DNA from: Maribacter spongiicola
GTDB taxonomy: Bacteria; Bacteroidota; Bacteroidia; Flavobacteriales; Flavobacteriaceae
NCBI RefSeq assembly: GCF_004364165.1
Contig: NZ_SOAY01000018.1
Coordinates: forward strand, 1-64,000
DNA: 64,000 bases
Reading direction: 5' to 3'
Below the pieces are notes generated by a model. It was not told the DNA's origin and made no database searches. It was given only the letters and a program-made list of their open reading frames with translations. This document shows positions 51,795-60,666 of the stretch, piece by piece. The position numbers and the translations under genes are program-made. Numbering within the stretch: the first letter of the stretch is position 1; each line of letters starts with the position of its first letter.

Positions 51795-52630
51795 TATATA
51801 GTGTTAATAAGGGTAAAGTCTATTGTGCTAGTTGAAGTTTCGCCAAGTTTAAACAATTTAGAAGATGATGGCTCAAAAATGCTGATATTTTGAATGTATT
51901 TATAGCATAGTTGATATATTTCATCGTCTTCTTCGATTTCTCCAAATAGTTTAACAAGAACGGTCTTAGGGTCTAATTCTAACTGCTCTAAAACAAATAA
52001 CAAATAGTAGACGAAATCTTCTTTCGTGTTGTACTTAAAGCTGTTGTATAGTAGTAGTTTGCGCTGGTTTAAAACTGTTATATCTAATTGATTTTTATTG
52101 ACATGGGCAAAACAAGTTATCTCTTGATTTTGTGTTTGGTTATTTAGCAAAGACTGCAGTAAAACGGTGCCATTATGCATGAAATCGAATACACCAAAAA
52201 GATCGTAGATGTAATTGTTGATATTTACGTAGGGTACGTAAACATTGACTAAATCATGATTCTCTACTTCGTCATAAGCTAAAACATCATTTGCCAAAAC
52301 CTTAGTATTGAATTTAAGGTATTCATTGAGGTTATTCGGATTGAATAAAGATTTAGGTACTAGTCCGAAAAGAGTGTTTCTATGAACAGTAACAACTTCA
52401 TCAAACTGCATATTTTCTATATCATGCTTTTGAAATAGTTTTTCCAATTCATCTTTGACGGTCATTGGGTTTTTTTCATCAGAAAAATCCACTTTGTCAG
52501 AAATCAATAATTTTTGTGACACAGTATCTGCTACACAAAAAGAAAGTCCATTCAAGCTAACCTGAATGGACAATTTCTTAAAATTTTTATCCGCTATATT
52601 TAAGCTACTATTTTTTTTCTTTTTTGTCAT
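51794..52630 (-). CDS. DUF3822 family protein
   Basis: A 278-residue soluble protein. The blocks LSIQVSLNGLSFCVAD, NTLFGLVPKSLFNPNNLNEYL and the mid-segment VNVYVPYVNINNYIYDLFG fit the DUF3822 family, known next to rsmD in many Bacteroidota. It resembles an actin-like (ASKHA) fold of the PilM type in general layout, which is my reading only. Function unknown. It overlaps the upstream pilin-like gene by 23 nt and rsmD by 1 nt, so the three form one unit. Confidence 0.85.
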   Translation of the reverse strand: MTKKKKNSSLNIADKNFKKLSIQVSLNGLSFCVADTVSQKLLISDKVDFSDEKNPMTVKDELEKLFQKHDIENMQFDEVVTVHRNTLFGLVPKSLFNPNNLNEYLKFNTKVLANDVLAYDEVENHDLVNVYVPYVNINNYIYDLFGVFDFMHNGTVLLQSLLNNQTQNQEITCFAHVNKNQLDITVLNQRKLLLYNSFKYNTKEDFVYYLLFVLEQLELDPKTVLVKLFGEIEEDDEIYQLCYKYIQNISIFEPSSSKLFKLGETSTSTIDFTLINTI

Positions 52631-53258
52631 AAATAGGAGGCCAGTTACCGCTAGTACTTACGTCTACTAAAGAACCAACATATATTGAAGGTCCGTTAAC
52701 TTCTTCTACACTTAATGCAGCTTTTTCACGAGCTAATAAATCTTTCGGCTGGTCGTAAAGAACAACATCTTTATCAACTTTAGCTTCGAAAACCGGAGCT
52801 TTATAGCCACTCTTTTCTACAAATGCAGCTTTCATTGTAAATTTCTCACCGTTTACAGCTGTAGGTACATCCATTAATGTCTTGTATCTATTGTCTGTTT
52901 TGAAAAGTGAATCTTTTACAGAAACAGTACCTAAGGTGTCAATAATCTTTACTTCTTTCAGCAAATCGATACCAAATGCCTTATCAAATTCCATATAAGA
53001 AGAATCTCTTTGCTGCGTTATAACGTATTTACCGGTGTCGATAAAACGAATAAGGCTATTAAAGTCATTCGCATATTTACCATTAACGGTTTTGTATGCT
53101 TCTTGAGAATTTCTAATATCTTTTAATTTGGCAACTACTTGCGAAAAACGTTCTTCTTTTACCTCTTTAAATTTAATTGGTCCGGTAATGGAATTATAAA
53201 TAAGGTAAGCAAAAGCGATACATCCAATCCAAAGTAAAATTTGTATAATGGTTTTCAT
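52608..53258 (-). CDS. Single-pass membrane protein with pilin-like segment, unknown
   Basis: I do not recognise a named family for this 216-residue protein. An N-terminal membrane helix spans residues 4-24 (IIQILLWIGCIAFAYLIYNS). The next part, LKDIRNSQEAYKTVNGKYA then FNSLIRFI, is like the region after the helix in major pseudopilins, where a Tyr-rich helix is followed by a short loop. The prepilin-peptidase motif is missing. The remainder is beta-rich. It leads a unit with DUF3822 and rsmD. A -7 box lies 34 nt upstream. Confidence 0.7.
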   Translation of the reverse strand: MKTIIQILLWIGCIAFAYLIYNSITGPIKFKEVKEERFSQVVAKLKDIRNSQEAYKTVNGKYANDFNSLIRFIDTGKYVITQQRDSSYMEFDKAFGIDLLKEVKIIDTLGTVSVKDSLFKTDNRYKTLMDVPTAVNGEKFTMKAAFVEKSGYKAPVFEAKVDKDVVLYDQPKDLLAREKAALSVEEVNGPSIYVGSLVDVSTSGNWPPIYDKKEKK

Positions 53259-53291
53259 TTCGTATGTGTTATTTTTATTTAGTGGTCTTCA

Positions 53292-53299
53292 CAAATCTA
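53292..53299 (-). promoter_or_regulatory. -7 box of the pilin-like/DUF3822/rsmD unit
   Basis: On the minus strand this reads TAGATTTG, matching TAnnTTTG, 33 nt before the first ATG of the unit. It lies in a 101-nt divergent spacer. Confidence 0.45.
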
Positions 53300-53344
53300 C
53301 AATTTTTTTTTAATCGTAAAAGTTTTTAGGCTAAAAATCATCTT

Positions 53345-53352
53345 TATCTTTG
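53345..53352 (+). promoter_or_regulatory. -7 box 7 nt before the RecD-like gene
   Basis: TATCTTTG matches TAnnTTTG and ends 7 nt before the ATG. The expected start site is within 2 nt of the start codon. Confidence 0.45.
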
Positions 53353-53359
53353 AAGGCAC

Positions 53360-54793
53360 ATGAAACCAACAACTCCTGCATCATTCTATAGTATACTAGA
53401 AACTAAATTTCCACACATACCAACTGCCACACAATCAGTGGCTTTGCAAAAATTGGCAGAGTTTACGCTCTCTTCTGTTAAAGATGAAGTTTTTTTATTA
53501 AAAGGTTATGCCGGTACAGGTAAAACTACCTTAATTGGTACTTTGGTCAACAGTTTATGGAAAGTTCAGAAGAAAGCTGTGCTTATGGCACCTACTGGTA
53601 GGGCTGCAAAAGTGATGTCGAATTATTCAAAAACGCAGGCATTTACTATCCATAGAAAAATATATTTTCCGAAGAAACAAAGTGGTGGTGGAATTCAGTT
53701 TGTTTTAGCACCCAATAAACATAGAGATACATTATTTATCGTCGATGAAGCATCTATGATACCAGATACTGCCGCTGATTCTAAATTATTCGAAAACGGT
53801 TCTTTATTAGATGATTTAATGATGTTCGTGTATTCTGGGCACAAATGTAAGTTGTTATTAATAGGAGATACAGCGCAATTACCACCCGTGCATTTGGTGT
53901 TGAGTCCCGCTTTAGATGGTGATAAACTATCGTTGAACTATAATAAAGAAGTGGTTCGTTTAGAATTGAATGAAGTAGTAAGGCAAGCAGGCGATTCAGG
54001 AATTTTGGCAAATGCAACCTTATTAAGGGAGCAATTACAAAGTGATTTCTTTGAAGATTTCAAATTTGATGTCGATCCCTTCACCGATATAGTGCGATTA
54101 ATAGATGGTAACGAAATACAAGAAGCCATAGATAGTTCATATTCAGAAAATGGAAAAGAAGAAACTGCATTTATAGTACGATCTAATAAACGAGCAAATC
54201 TTTACAATCAAAATATTAGAGAGCGAATTTTATTTTTAGAGAATGATATTGCAGTAGGCGATTTTATGATGGTGGTGAAGAACAACTACTATTGGTTAAA
54301 GCCAAGCACAGAAGCTGGTTTTATTGCAAACGGAGATATTATAGAGATTTTAGAAATATTTGACATCAAGGAAATTTTCACCTTTAAGTTTGCCGAGGTT
54401 AAGGTGAAAATGGTCGATTATCCTAATATGCCACCTTTTGAAACTGTTTTATTGTTAGATACCATTACTGCAGAATCTCCGTCCTTATCATATGAAGATG
54501 GTAATAGGTTGTATCAAGAGGTTATGAAAGACTTTGCACATGAAAGTTCTAAGTACAAGAAATTTTTGGGGGTTAAGAATAATAAGTACTTCAATGGCTT
54601 ACAGGTGAAATTCTCATACGCAATAACCTGTCATAAATCTCAGGGGGGGCAGTGGGATACTGTTTTTATAGAACAGCCTTATTTGCCCAATGGTATAGAT
54701 AAAGAATACTTAAGATGGTTGTATACAGCAGTTACAAGGGCAAAAAGCAAGTTGTACCTTATAGGTTTTAAAGATGATTTTTTTCTTGATTAA
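53360..54793 (+). CDS. RecD-like superfamily 1 DNA helicase
   Basis: A 477-residue ATP-dependent helicase. Walker A is GYAGTGKTTLIGTLV near residue 49, and motif II is FIVDEASMIPD near 127. Motif III is LLIGDTAQLPPV, and motifs V/VI are TCHKSQGGQWDTVFIE and LYTAVTRAKSKLYLIG near the end. The size and motifs fit the short RecD-like/ExoV-alpha helicases with a UvrD_C_2 domain. No recB or recC is adjacent, so it acts alone or in repair. The -7 box is almost at the start codon. Confidence 0.92.
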   Translation: MKPTTPASFYSILETKFPHIPTATQSVALQKLAEFTLSSVKDEVFLLKGYAGTGKTTLIGTLVNSLWKVQKKAVLMAPTGRAAKVMSNYSKTQAFTIHRKIYFPKKQSGGGIQFVLAPNKHRDTLFIVDEASMIPDTAADSKLFENGSLLDDLMMFVYSGHKCKLLLIGDTAQLPPVHLVLSPALDGDKLSLNYNKEVVRLELNEVVRQAGDSGILANATLLREQLQSDFFEDFKFDVDPFTDIVRLIDGNEIQEAIDSSYSENGKEETAFIVRSNKRANLYNQNIRERILFLENDIAVGDFMMVVKNNYYWLKPSTEAGFIANGDIIEILEIFDIKEIFTFKFAEVKVKMVDYPNMPPFETVLLLDTITAESPSLSYEDGNRLYQEVMKDFAHESSKYKKFLGVKNNKYFNGLQVKFSYAITCHKSQGGQWDTVFIEQPYLPNGIDKEYLRWLYTAVTRAKSKLYLIGFKDDFFLD

Positions 54794-54854
54794 GAAAAGG
54801 TTATTTTAGTAATTATTGATATAGGAAAGAATTTTTTCTAATTGTAAATTGAAT

Positions 54855-55424
54855 ATGACAACCGATACAGTTTTAAGTATTTTTTTAGGAATAGGATTAG
54901 CAGCATCTGTAGGATTTAGAGTTTTTCTACCTTTATTTGCACTAAGTCTGGCATCATATTTTGGAGTATGGGAACTGAATGATAATTGGCAATGGATAGG
55001 CAGTTTAGTAGCGGTTTTAACTTTAGGCGTTGCAACATTATTAGAAATATTTGCTTATTTCATCCCTTGGTTCGATAATTTATTAGATAGTATAGCGGTG
55101 CCTTTAGCAGCAATAGCAGGCACTGCAGTTATGGTCTCAACAGTAGCAGATTTAGATCCGGTAATAACTTGGTCTTTGGCAATAATAGCCGGTGGAGGTA
55201 CTGCCACTGCGATAAAAGGAGCAGGGGCAACAGGTCGTTTGGCATCTACTGCAACTACTGGTGGGTTGGCGAATCCGTTAATAACAACCGTAGAAACAGG
55301 TACGGCGGCAGTTGTGTCTGTAGCTTCAATATTTGCACCTATCTTAGCAGCGGTTTTGGTGATTATCATCTTAGTAATCATATTTAGGATATACAGAAGC
55401 TTACGACCAAAGGCAAAAACATAA
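54855..55424 (+). CDS. DUF4126 family membrane protein
   Basis: A 189-residue membrane protein with five or six hydrophobic segments. The opening LSIFLGIGLAASVGFRVFLP, the middle FIPWFDNLLDSIAVPLAAIA and the G/A/T-rich ATAIKGAGATGRLASTATTG match DUF4126. Function unknown. I start at ATG 54855; a TTG six bases upstream is also in frame. kdsB begins 11 nt after its stop codon. Confidence 0.87.
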   Translation: MTTDTVLSIFLGIGLAASVGFRVFLPLFALSLASYFGVWELNDNWQWIGSLVAVLTLGVATLLEIFAYFIPWFDNLLDSIAVPLAAIAGTAVMVSTVADLDPVITWSLAIIAGGGTATAIKGAGATGRLASTATTGGLANPLITTVETGTAAVVSVASIFAPILAAVLVIIILVIIFRIYRSLRPKAKT

Positions 55425-55435
55425 AATTAAAATAG

Positions 55436-56164
55436 TTGAAAAAAATAGCAATGATACCTGCCCGTTATGCGGCATCAAGATTTCCTGCAAAATTAATGCA
55501 AGATTTAGCTGGTAAACCGGTCATTTTAAGAACCTATCAAGCTGCAGTACATACTAAGTTATTTGACGAAGTATATGTGGTGACAGATAGCGATGTTATC
55601 TATAACACAATCATTAAAGCAGGTGGTTTGGCTATTATGAGTCAAAAAGAACATGATTGTGGTAGTGATCGTATTGCAGAAGCTGTAATGCAGATGGATG
55701 TCGATATTATTGTAAATGTGCAAGGCGATGAGCCATTTACAGATAGAGAAAGCTTAGAAGGGGTAATGAAGGTTTTTGAAGATGATATTCATAAAGAAAT
55801 TGATCTAGCCTCTCTAATGGTTAAAATTACGGATGAAGAAGAAATTAATAATCCGAATACGGTAAAAGTAATAGTAGATAACAGAGATTTTGCATTGTAT
55901 TTTTCTAGGTCACCGATACCTTACCCAAGAGCAAAAAGTGAGCAAACCATATATTATAAGCATAAAGGTATTTACGCCTTTAGAAAAAGTGCGTTAGTGG
56001 ATTTTCAGCGCTTGCCAATGCTACAATTAGAAGCAACTGAGAAAATTGAAGCCATACGTTATTTAGAATATGGTAAGAAGATTAAAATGGTAGAAACGAA
56101 TGTTCAGGGCATAGAAATAGATACTCCTGAGGACTTAAAGAAAGCTCAAGCGGCATGGAAATAA
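55436..56164 (+). CDS. kdsB: 3-deoxy-manno-octulosonate cytidylyltransferase
   Basis: KdsB activates Kdo, or in some bacteria 8-amino-Kdo, as the CMP sugar for lipid A inner-core synthesis. The 242-residue protein starts [20 protein letters not shown] and has [23 protein letters not shown], and SRSPIPYPR with [11 protein letters not shown]. The start is TTG at 55436; the next ATG would delete five residues of the first strand. The HAD gene overlaps it by 10 nt, and a KdnB-like oxidase gene follows, which points to the 8-amino-Kdo route. Confidence 0.95.
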   Translation: MKKIAMIPARYAASRFPAKLMQDLAGKPVILRTYQAAVHTKLFDEVYVVTDSDVIYNTIIKAGGLAIMSQKEHDCGSDRIAEAVMQMDVDIIVNVQGDEPFTDRESLEGVMKVFEDDIHKEIDLASLMVKITDEEEINNPNTVKVIVDNRDFALYFSRSPIPYPRAKSEQTIYYKHKGIYAFRKSALVDFQRLPMLQLEATEKIEAIRYLEYGKKIKMVETNVQGIEIDTPEDLKKAQAAWK

Positions 56165-56853
56165 ATTTTGACGGAATTAATGTTATCGGTTTCGATGCAG
56201 ACGATACCCTTTGGGTAAACGAGACTTACTTTAGAGATACAGAAGATAAATTCGCCAACTTGTTGGAGAAGTACGAAACCAAGAATAAAATAGATCAAGA
56301 GCTCTTTAGAACAGAAATAAAGAATTTAGATTTATATGGTTATGGTATAAAAGGCTTCATGCTTTCTATGATTGAATGTGCTTTAGAACTTTCAAATAAT
56401 GAAGTGTCAACTAAAACGTTAGGAGCACTTTTAGATTTGGGAAAAGAAATGATCACCCAGCCAGTAGAATTATTGGGCGGAGTAGAAGATGTTTTAAAGA
56501 GTTTGAAAGATAAATACCGATTAATTGTCTTGACAAAAGGCGATCTTTTAGATCAAGAACGAAAATTGGAACGATCAGGATTGTCAGAATATTTTCATCA
56601 TGTGGAAGTGTTGAGTGATAAAAAGGAAAAGAATTACAGTGATCTTCTAGATCATTTGCAAATAAAACCAAGTGAGTTTCTAATGATCGGTAACTCTCTA
56701 AAATCGGACGTTTTACCATTGGTAGAAATAGGAGCAAGGGCAATACATGTACCATTTCATACTACATGGGAACATGAAGAGGTAAAAGGACCTATAGAGA
56801 ATAAAGGGTATATGACGATTTCGACCTTAACTGATATATTGGAATATGTTTAA
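56155..56853 (+). CDS. HAD-family phosphatase
   Basis: A 232-residue HAD hydrolase. Motif I is GFDADDTLW (nucleophile Asp near residue 14). Motif II is VLTKGD, and motif III/IV is the Lys in [12 protein letters not shown] with [13 protein letters not shown] helical cap lies between motifs I and II. The substrate is unknown. Its place between kdsB and kdnB (10-nt and 1-nt overlaps) suggests a sugar phosphate in Kdo metabolism. KdsC-type Kdo-8-phosphate phosphatases have no such cap, so it is not a simple KdsC. Confidence 0.9.
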   Translation: MEINFDGINVIGFDADDTLWVNETYFRDTEDKFANLLEKYETKNKIDQELFRTEIKNLDLYGYGIKGFMLSMIECALELSNNEVSTKTLGALLDLGKEMITQPVELLGGVEDVLKSLKDKYRLIVLTKGDLLDQERKLERSGLSEYFHHVEVLSDKKEKNYSDLLDHLQIKPSEFLMIGNSLKSDVLPLVEIGARAIHVPFHTTWEHEEVKGPIENKGYMTISTLTDILEYV

Positions 56854-57986
56854 TGAAAATGGAGGTGAATAAACAAATGACATTAAAGAAAATACCAACG
56901 AAGGCGTCAGAGGAGTTTAGAAATTTCCCTATGGTACCAAGAGTAGTTTATGGTAAGGGTAGTTTTGATACTCTGGGTGATATTTTAATGCCGAAAAGAA
57001 AACACTCAGAAGCACCAATGATTTATTTGGTAGATGATGTTTTTGAAAATACGGAGCTCATCAATAGAATTCCGAGTATTTTTTGTGATCAAATCATTTT
57101 AATTTCAGCCGACGAAGAGCCAAAAACCGAACAAGTGGATGCTCTTGTGAAAATGATTCAAGAAAAGTTTAGTGATTTACCTTCTGGTATTATCGGTATT
57201 GGTGGTGGCACCTTATTAGATTTGGCAAAAGCAGTTGCGATTATGCTGACTAATAAAGGTAGCGCATCAGAATATCAAGGTTGGGACTTGGTCAATAAAC
57301 AATCAATATATCATGTAGGTATACCAACAATTAGTGGAACAGGAGCAGAGGTTTCTAGAACTACGGTTTTAATGGGGCCGGAAAAGAAATTAGGTATAAA
57401 TTCAGATTATACCACTTTTGACCAGGTATTGTTAGATCCAGAATTAACAGTGGGAGTGCCAAAAGAACAATGGTTCTATACAGGTATGGATTGTTTTATA
57501 CATTGTATAGAATCCCTAAATGGAACTTTCTTGAATGCGTTTAGTCAGAGTTATGGCGAGAAATCGCTAGAGCTTTGCAAAGAAGTTTTTTTAGAAGATA
57601 TAGAAGAATCAGAAAGTAGAGAGAAACTGATGATGGCATCTTGGCATGGCGGTATGAGTATCGCATATTCACAAGTTGGTGTAGCACATGCCATGAGTTA
57701 TGGTTTAGGTTACGTTTTAGGTGTAAAACACGGAATAGGCAATTGTCTTGTTTTTCAATATTTAGAAGAGTTTTATCCCGAAGGTGTAGAGGTGTTCAAA
57801 AAAATGCTCCAGAAACATAATATAGTATTGCCAAAAGGGATATGTGCAAAGCTGTCGAATGCAGAAATGGATACGATGATTACTGTTGCTATGGGAATGG
57901 AACCTTTGTGGGAAAATGCCTTAGGCGAAGACTGGAAGTCTGTAATTACTCCTGAAAAACTCAAGGCTATTTACCAGAAAATATAG
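56853..57986 (+). CDS. kdnB: Metal-dependent alcohol dehydrogenase, KdnB-like Kdo 8-oxidase
   Basis: A 377-residue group III (iron-type) alcohol dehydrogenase. The NAD(P)-binding block is GIIGIGGGTLLDLAKAVAIM and the second is VGIPTISGTGAEVSRTTVLM. The metal ligands are in GMDCFIHCIES (Asp and His) and VAHAMSYGLGYVLGVKHGIGN (two His). Directly after kdsB and HAD, it is most likely KdnB, which oxidises the C8 hydroxyl of Kdo before KdnA transaminates it. No KdnA-like aminotransferase is in the window. The substrate assignment rests on context and recalled similarity. Confidence 0.8.
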   Translation: MKMEVNKQMTLKKIPTKASEEFRNFPMVPRVVYGKGSFDTLGDILMPKRKHSEAPMIYLVDDVFENTELINRIPSIFCDQIILISADEEPKTEQVDALVKMIQEKFSDLPSGIIGIGGGTLLDLAKAVAIMLTNKGSASEYQGWDLVNKQSIYHVGIPTISGTGAEVSRTTVLMGPEKKLGINSDYTTFDQVLLDPELTVGVPKEQWFYTGMDCFIHCIESLNGTFLNAFSQSYGEKSLELCKEVFLEDIEESESREKLMMASWHGGMSIAYSQVGVAHAMSYGLGYVLGVKHGIGNCLVFQYLEEFYPEGVEVFKKMLQKHNIVLPKGICAKLSNAEMDTMITVAMGMEPLWENALGEDWKSVITPEKLKAIYQKI

Positions 57987-58043
57987 TTTTTTAATTTATT
58001 TAATCAGTGGGTCAGTTAATAGGATAGCCTACATTTTTGTCAT

Positions 58044-58571
58044 ATGCAGCAAATAGCAAAATTTATATATTTTAAAATTCTAGGATGGAAACTCAATGGA
58101 GCCTTTCCTTCCCATTTGGAAAAGTTTGTTGCTATTGTGGTACCACATACCAGTTGGTGGGATTTTCTGTTGGGGTTGTTAATTCGTGCTGTCTGGCAAG
58201 AAGAAATAAACTTTGTAGGCAAAAAGAGTTTATTTAAACCTCCATTTGGTTGGTTTTTTCGTTGGACAGGTGGTGCACCTATAGATCGCACCAAAACCAA
58301 TGATACCGTAAAAGCTACAGCAGAGATATTCAGCGAACGAAAAAAATTCAGATTAGCACTTTCACCTGAAGGTACCAGAAAAAAGGTGGAAAAATGGAAA
58401 ACAGGATTCTACTACATTGCTAAAACCGCCAATGTGCCAATTGTATTAGTCGCCTTTGACTACGGTAAAAAAGAAATAAAATTATCACAACCTCTTATCC
58501 CAACAGAAGATAAAGAAGCCGATTTTAAGAAGTATCATTCTTTTTTTGAAGGGGTAGAGGGGAAGTATTGA
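58044..58571 (+). CDS. Short lysophospholipid acyltransferase-like protein
   Basis: A 175-residue member of the LPLAT/PlsC superfamily. It keeps the canonical H-X4-D catalytic block (VPHTSWWDFLLG) near residue 33, in contrast to the H-X5-D paralogue near the left end of the window. The second block is LSPEGTRKKVEKWKTG. It is short, with little beyond the catalytic core, as seen in the family of small Bacteroidota acyltransferases. It follows kdnB by 57 nt and ends near a bidirectional terminator. The acceptor lipid is unknown. Confidence 0.85.
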   Translation: MQQIAKFIYFKILGWKLNGAFPSHLEKFVAIVVPHTSWWDFLLGLLIRAVWQEEINFVGKKSLFKPPFGWFFRWTGGAPIDRTKTNDTVKATAEIFSERKKFRLALSPEGTRKKVEKWKTGFYYIAKTANVPIVLVAFDYGKKEIKLSQPLIPTEDKEADFKKYHSFFEGVEGKY

Positions 58572-58667
58572 TAGTGTAAGATGTTATGTGACATTTCAAT
58601 AAAAAAATTTTAGAATTTCATCAACAAATGTTAATTCATAGATAATAATATTCGGCAATAGATAAAC

Positions 58668-58700
58668 AAAAAAAGGAGACCAATTTGGTCTCCTTTTTTT
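58668..58700. terminator. Bidirectional terminator between acyltransferase and yebC
   Basis: GGAGACCA and TGGTCTCC form an 8-bp stem on the loop ATT, flanked by runs of seven A and seven T that extend the stem and act as T tracts on both strands. It serves the convergent genes at either side. Confidence 0.93.
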
Positions 58701-58718
58701 ATAAAACTATATAGAAGT

Positions 58719-59429
58719 TTATTCTTCCATAGAATGATATACATTTTGTACATCATCATCTTCTTCTAATTTTTCAAGTAGTTTTTCTACATCGGCAGCT
58801 TCTTCTTCGGTAAGCGCTTTTGTTACTTGGGGTATACGTTCAAAGCCTGATGATAAAATTTCAATTTCACGATTCTCTAATTCTTTTTGTAAAGCACCGA
58901 AGCTTTCAAAAGGTCCGTAAATTAATATTCCGTCCTCATCTACGAATACTTCTTCTGCACCGAAATCAATTAATTCTAATTCTAATTCTTCTGAATCTAG
59001 ACCTTCTGCGGGTATTCTGAAATTACAGGTATGGTCGAACATGAATTCTACAGAACCTGATGTACCCATATTTCCATTACATTTGTTAAAATAACTTCTA
59101 ACATTTGCAACGGTTCTTGTATTATTGTCAGTAGCAGTTTCAACCAGAATAGCAATACCATGTGGGGCATAGCCTTCAAAAAGCACTTCTTTATAATCAC
59201 CTAAAGATTTGTCACTTGCTCTTTTAATAGCACGATCCACATTGTCCTTTGGCATATTTACTGCCTTTGCATTCTGTATAACTGCTCTTAAGCGTGAATT
59301 GGCATCTGGATCTGGTCCACCTTCTTTTACGGCCATCACAATATCTTTGCCTATACGTGTAAAGGCTTTGGACATTGCTGACCATCTTTTCATTTTACGT
59401 GCTTTTCTAAATTCAAAAGCTCTTCCCAT
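58719..59429 (-). CDS. yebC: YebC/PmpR family protein
   Basis: A 236-residue YebC-family protein. It is best known as a DNA-binding regulator (PmpR), and recent work on the family links it to translation of proline-rich stretches. The opening MGRAFEFRKARKMKRWSAM, GGPDPDANSRLRAVIQNAKA, and FEGYAPHGIAILVETATDNN are diagnostic. The C-terminus is strongly acidic. It has its own -7 box (TACATTTG) upstream. Confidence 0.95.
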   Translation of the reverse strand: MGRAFEFRKARKMKRWSAMSKAFTRIGKDIVMAVKEGGPDPDANSRLRAVIQNAKAVNMPKDNVDRAIKRASDKSLGDYKEVLFEGYAPHGIAILVETATDNNTRTVANVRSYFNKCNGNMGTSGSVEFMFDHTCNFRIPAEGLDSEELELELIDFGAEEVFVDEDGILIYGPFESFGALQKELENREIEILSSGFERIPQVTKALTEEEAADVEKLLEKLEEDDDVQNVYHSMEE

Positions 59430-59445
59430 GGTAAATTATTTTAAA

Positions 59446-59453
59446 CAAATGTA
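59446..59453 (-). promoter_or_regulatory. -7 box of yebC
   Basis: On the minus strand this reads TACATTTG, the same octamer as the rnpB promoter, 16 nt before the yebC ATG. Confidence 0.5.
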
Positions 59454-59530
59454 CAAAAACGGTCAATGTTCAGAAATCAATAAATTGAATTTCATTAATA
59501 ACCTTTTCTATCTGTAATTAATATCGAATA

Positions 59531-59830
59531 TTAAAATTCACTTTCTATTATATCTTCAATCGTTCTGGCTAAAACAAAATCTTTTTCGGTAACGCCATTA
59601 GCATCATGGGTGTTTAGACGAATATTTACTGTATTGTAAACATTGCTCCAATCTGGGTGATGACCTTGTGCCTCGCATTCAAAGGCTATACGTGTCATTA
59701 CCGAAAATGCTTCTTTAAAATTTTTAAATTCAAAGGTGGTTTCTATGGCGCCATCCACATATTCCCATCCGTCAAGTTGACCCAAATAGTCTGCTATTTG
59801 CTGGTCAGTAAATTTTTCTATTTCTTTCAT
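59531..59830 (-). CDS. 4a-hydroxytetrahydrobiopterin dehydratase
   Basis: A 99-residue pterin-4a-carbinolamine dehydratase (PCD/DCoH family), which regenerates the pterin cofactor of aromatic amino acid hydroxylases. The signature ECEAQGHHPDWSNVYNTVNI contains the catalytic His pair. The length is normal. It begins 8 nt after the SDR gene and ends the gcvT-glsA-SDR unit. No phenylalanine hydroxylase gene is in the window. Confidence 0.95.
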   Translation of the reverse strand: MKEIEKFTDQQIADYLGQLDGWEYVDGAIETTFEFKNFKEAFSVMTRIAFECEAQGHHPDWSNVYNTVNIRLNTHDANGVTEKDFVLARTIEDIIESEF

Positions 59831-59838
59831 AGTGGTTA

Positions 59839-60666
59839 CTAATTTAAAACATGATGATCAATAATATCTTGAAAAGTAAACTGTAAATTTTTAGGTAATT
59901 TATTAGTCTTTGGTAAGACTGCCAAATACCTGTCTTCATTAGTGGTATAAACCCTTTTTATAATAGGATTAAAATTACCTACACGTTCTAAAACTTCTTT
60001 TATAAAATCTTCATGATGCGTCAGGTCATTGCTTCCTAGATGGTAAATACCTGTTTTGTTTCTATTGATAAGGTAATGTATTTGCTGAGTAAGCTTATCA
60101 TCATTAGTTACATTTAATATTAAATTAGGAAATACTTCTACAGGTTCATTTGCTAGAATAGCTTTTTTCATGTCCTTAACTCTTGGGGAGCTATTGCCAA
60201 ATACCATAGGTACTCTTAAGATAGCCATTTTATCTTTTGGTAACCTGAGCAACATATTTTCAATCTTTATTTTTAGTCTACCATATACACTTTCAGATAA
60301 AGTCTTATCCATTTCATAAGATGGATATTTACTGTAGGCATCAAAAACATTGGCAGATGATATAAAGTATATTTTACAGTCTTCTTTAGTAATGTATTCC
60401 ACAATATGATTATGTGCAATAACCAGAGCAGCAAAATTGCCTCTTAAAGCTGAAACAATTACTTGTGGTTTAATCTCTTCTAAAACTTCAACGATATCAT
60501 CTTCTTCTAAATTATAATGTACAAATTGTTTATTAGATGAGAATGAATTTGCGGCATGACAATAGGTGCCATAGGTATCGAAATAATTACAAAGTTCTTT
60601 GTAAATCGCATTACCTATGAAACCGCTTCCGCCAAGAATCAATATTTTTTTAGTGTCTAATTTCAA
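59839..60666 (-). CDS. NAD-dependent epimerase/SDR family protein
   Basis: A 275-residue extended short-chain dehydrogenase/reductase-fold protein. The nucleotide-binding motif is ILILGGSGFIGNAIYKEL at residues 8-25. The catalytic Tyr and Lys are in YGRLKIKIE (YxxxK) near residue 130, and a Ser-rich strand FISSANVFD precedes it. It resembles RmlD-like dTDP-4-dehydrorhamnose reductases or sugar nucleotide epimerases. The substrate is unknown. It overlaps glsA by 4 nt. Confidence 0.88.
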   Translation of the reverse strand: MKLDTKKILILGGSGFIGNAIYKELCNYFDTYGTYCHAANSFSSNKQFVHYNLEEDDIVEVLEEIKPQVIVSALRGNFAALVIAHNHIVEYITKEDCKIYFISSANVFDAYSKYPSYEMDKTLSESVYGRLKIKIENMLLRLPKDKMAILRVPMVFGNSSPRVKDMKKAILANEPVEVFPNLILNVTNDDKLTQQIHYLINRNKTGIYHLGSNDLTHHEDFIKEVLERVGNFNPIIKRVYTTNEDRYLAVLPKTNKLPKNLQFTFQDIIDHHVLN

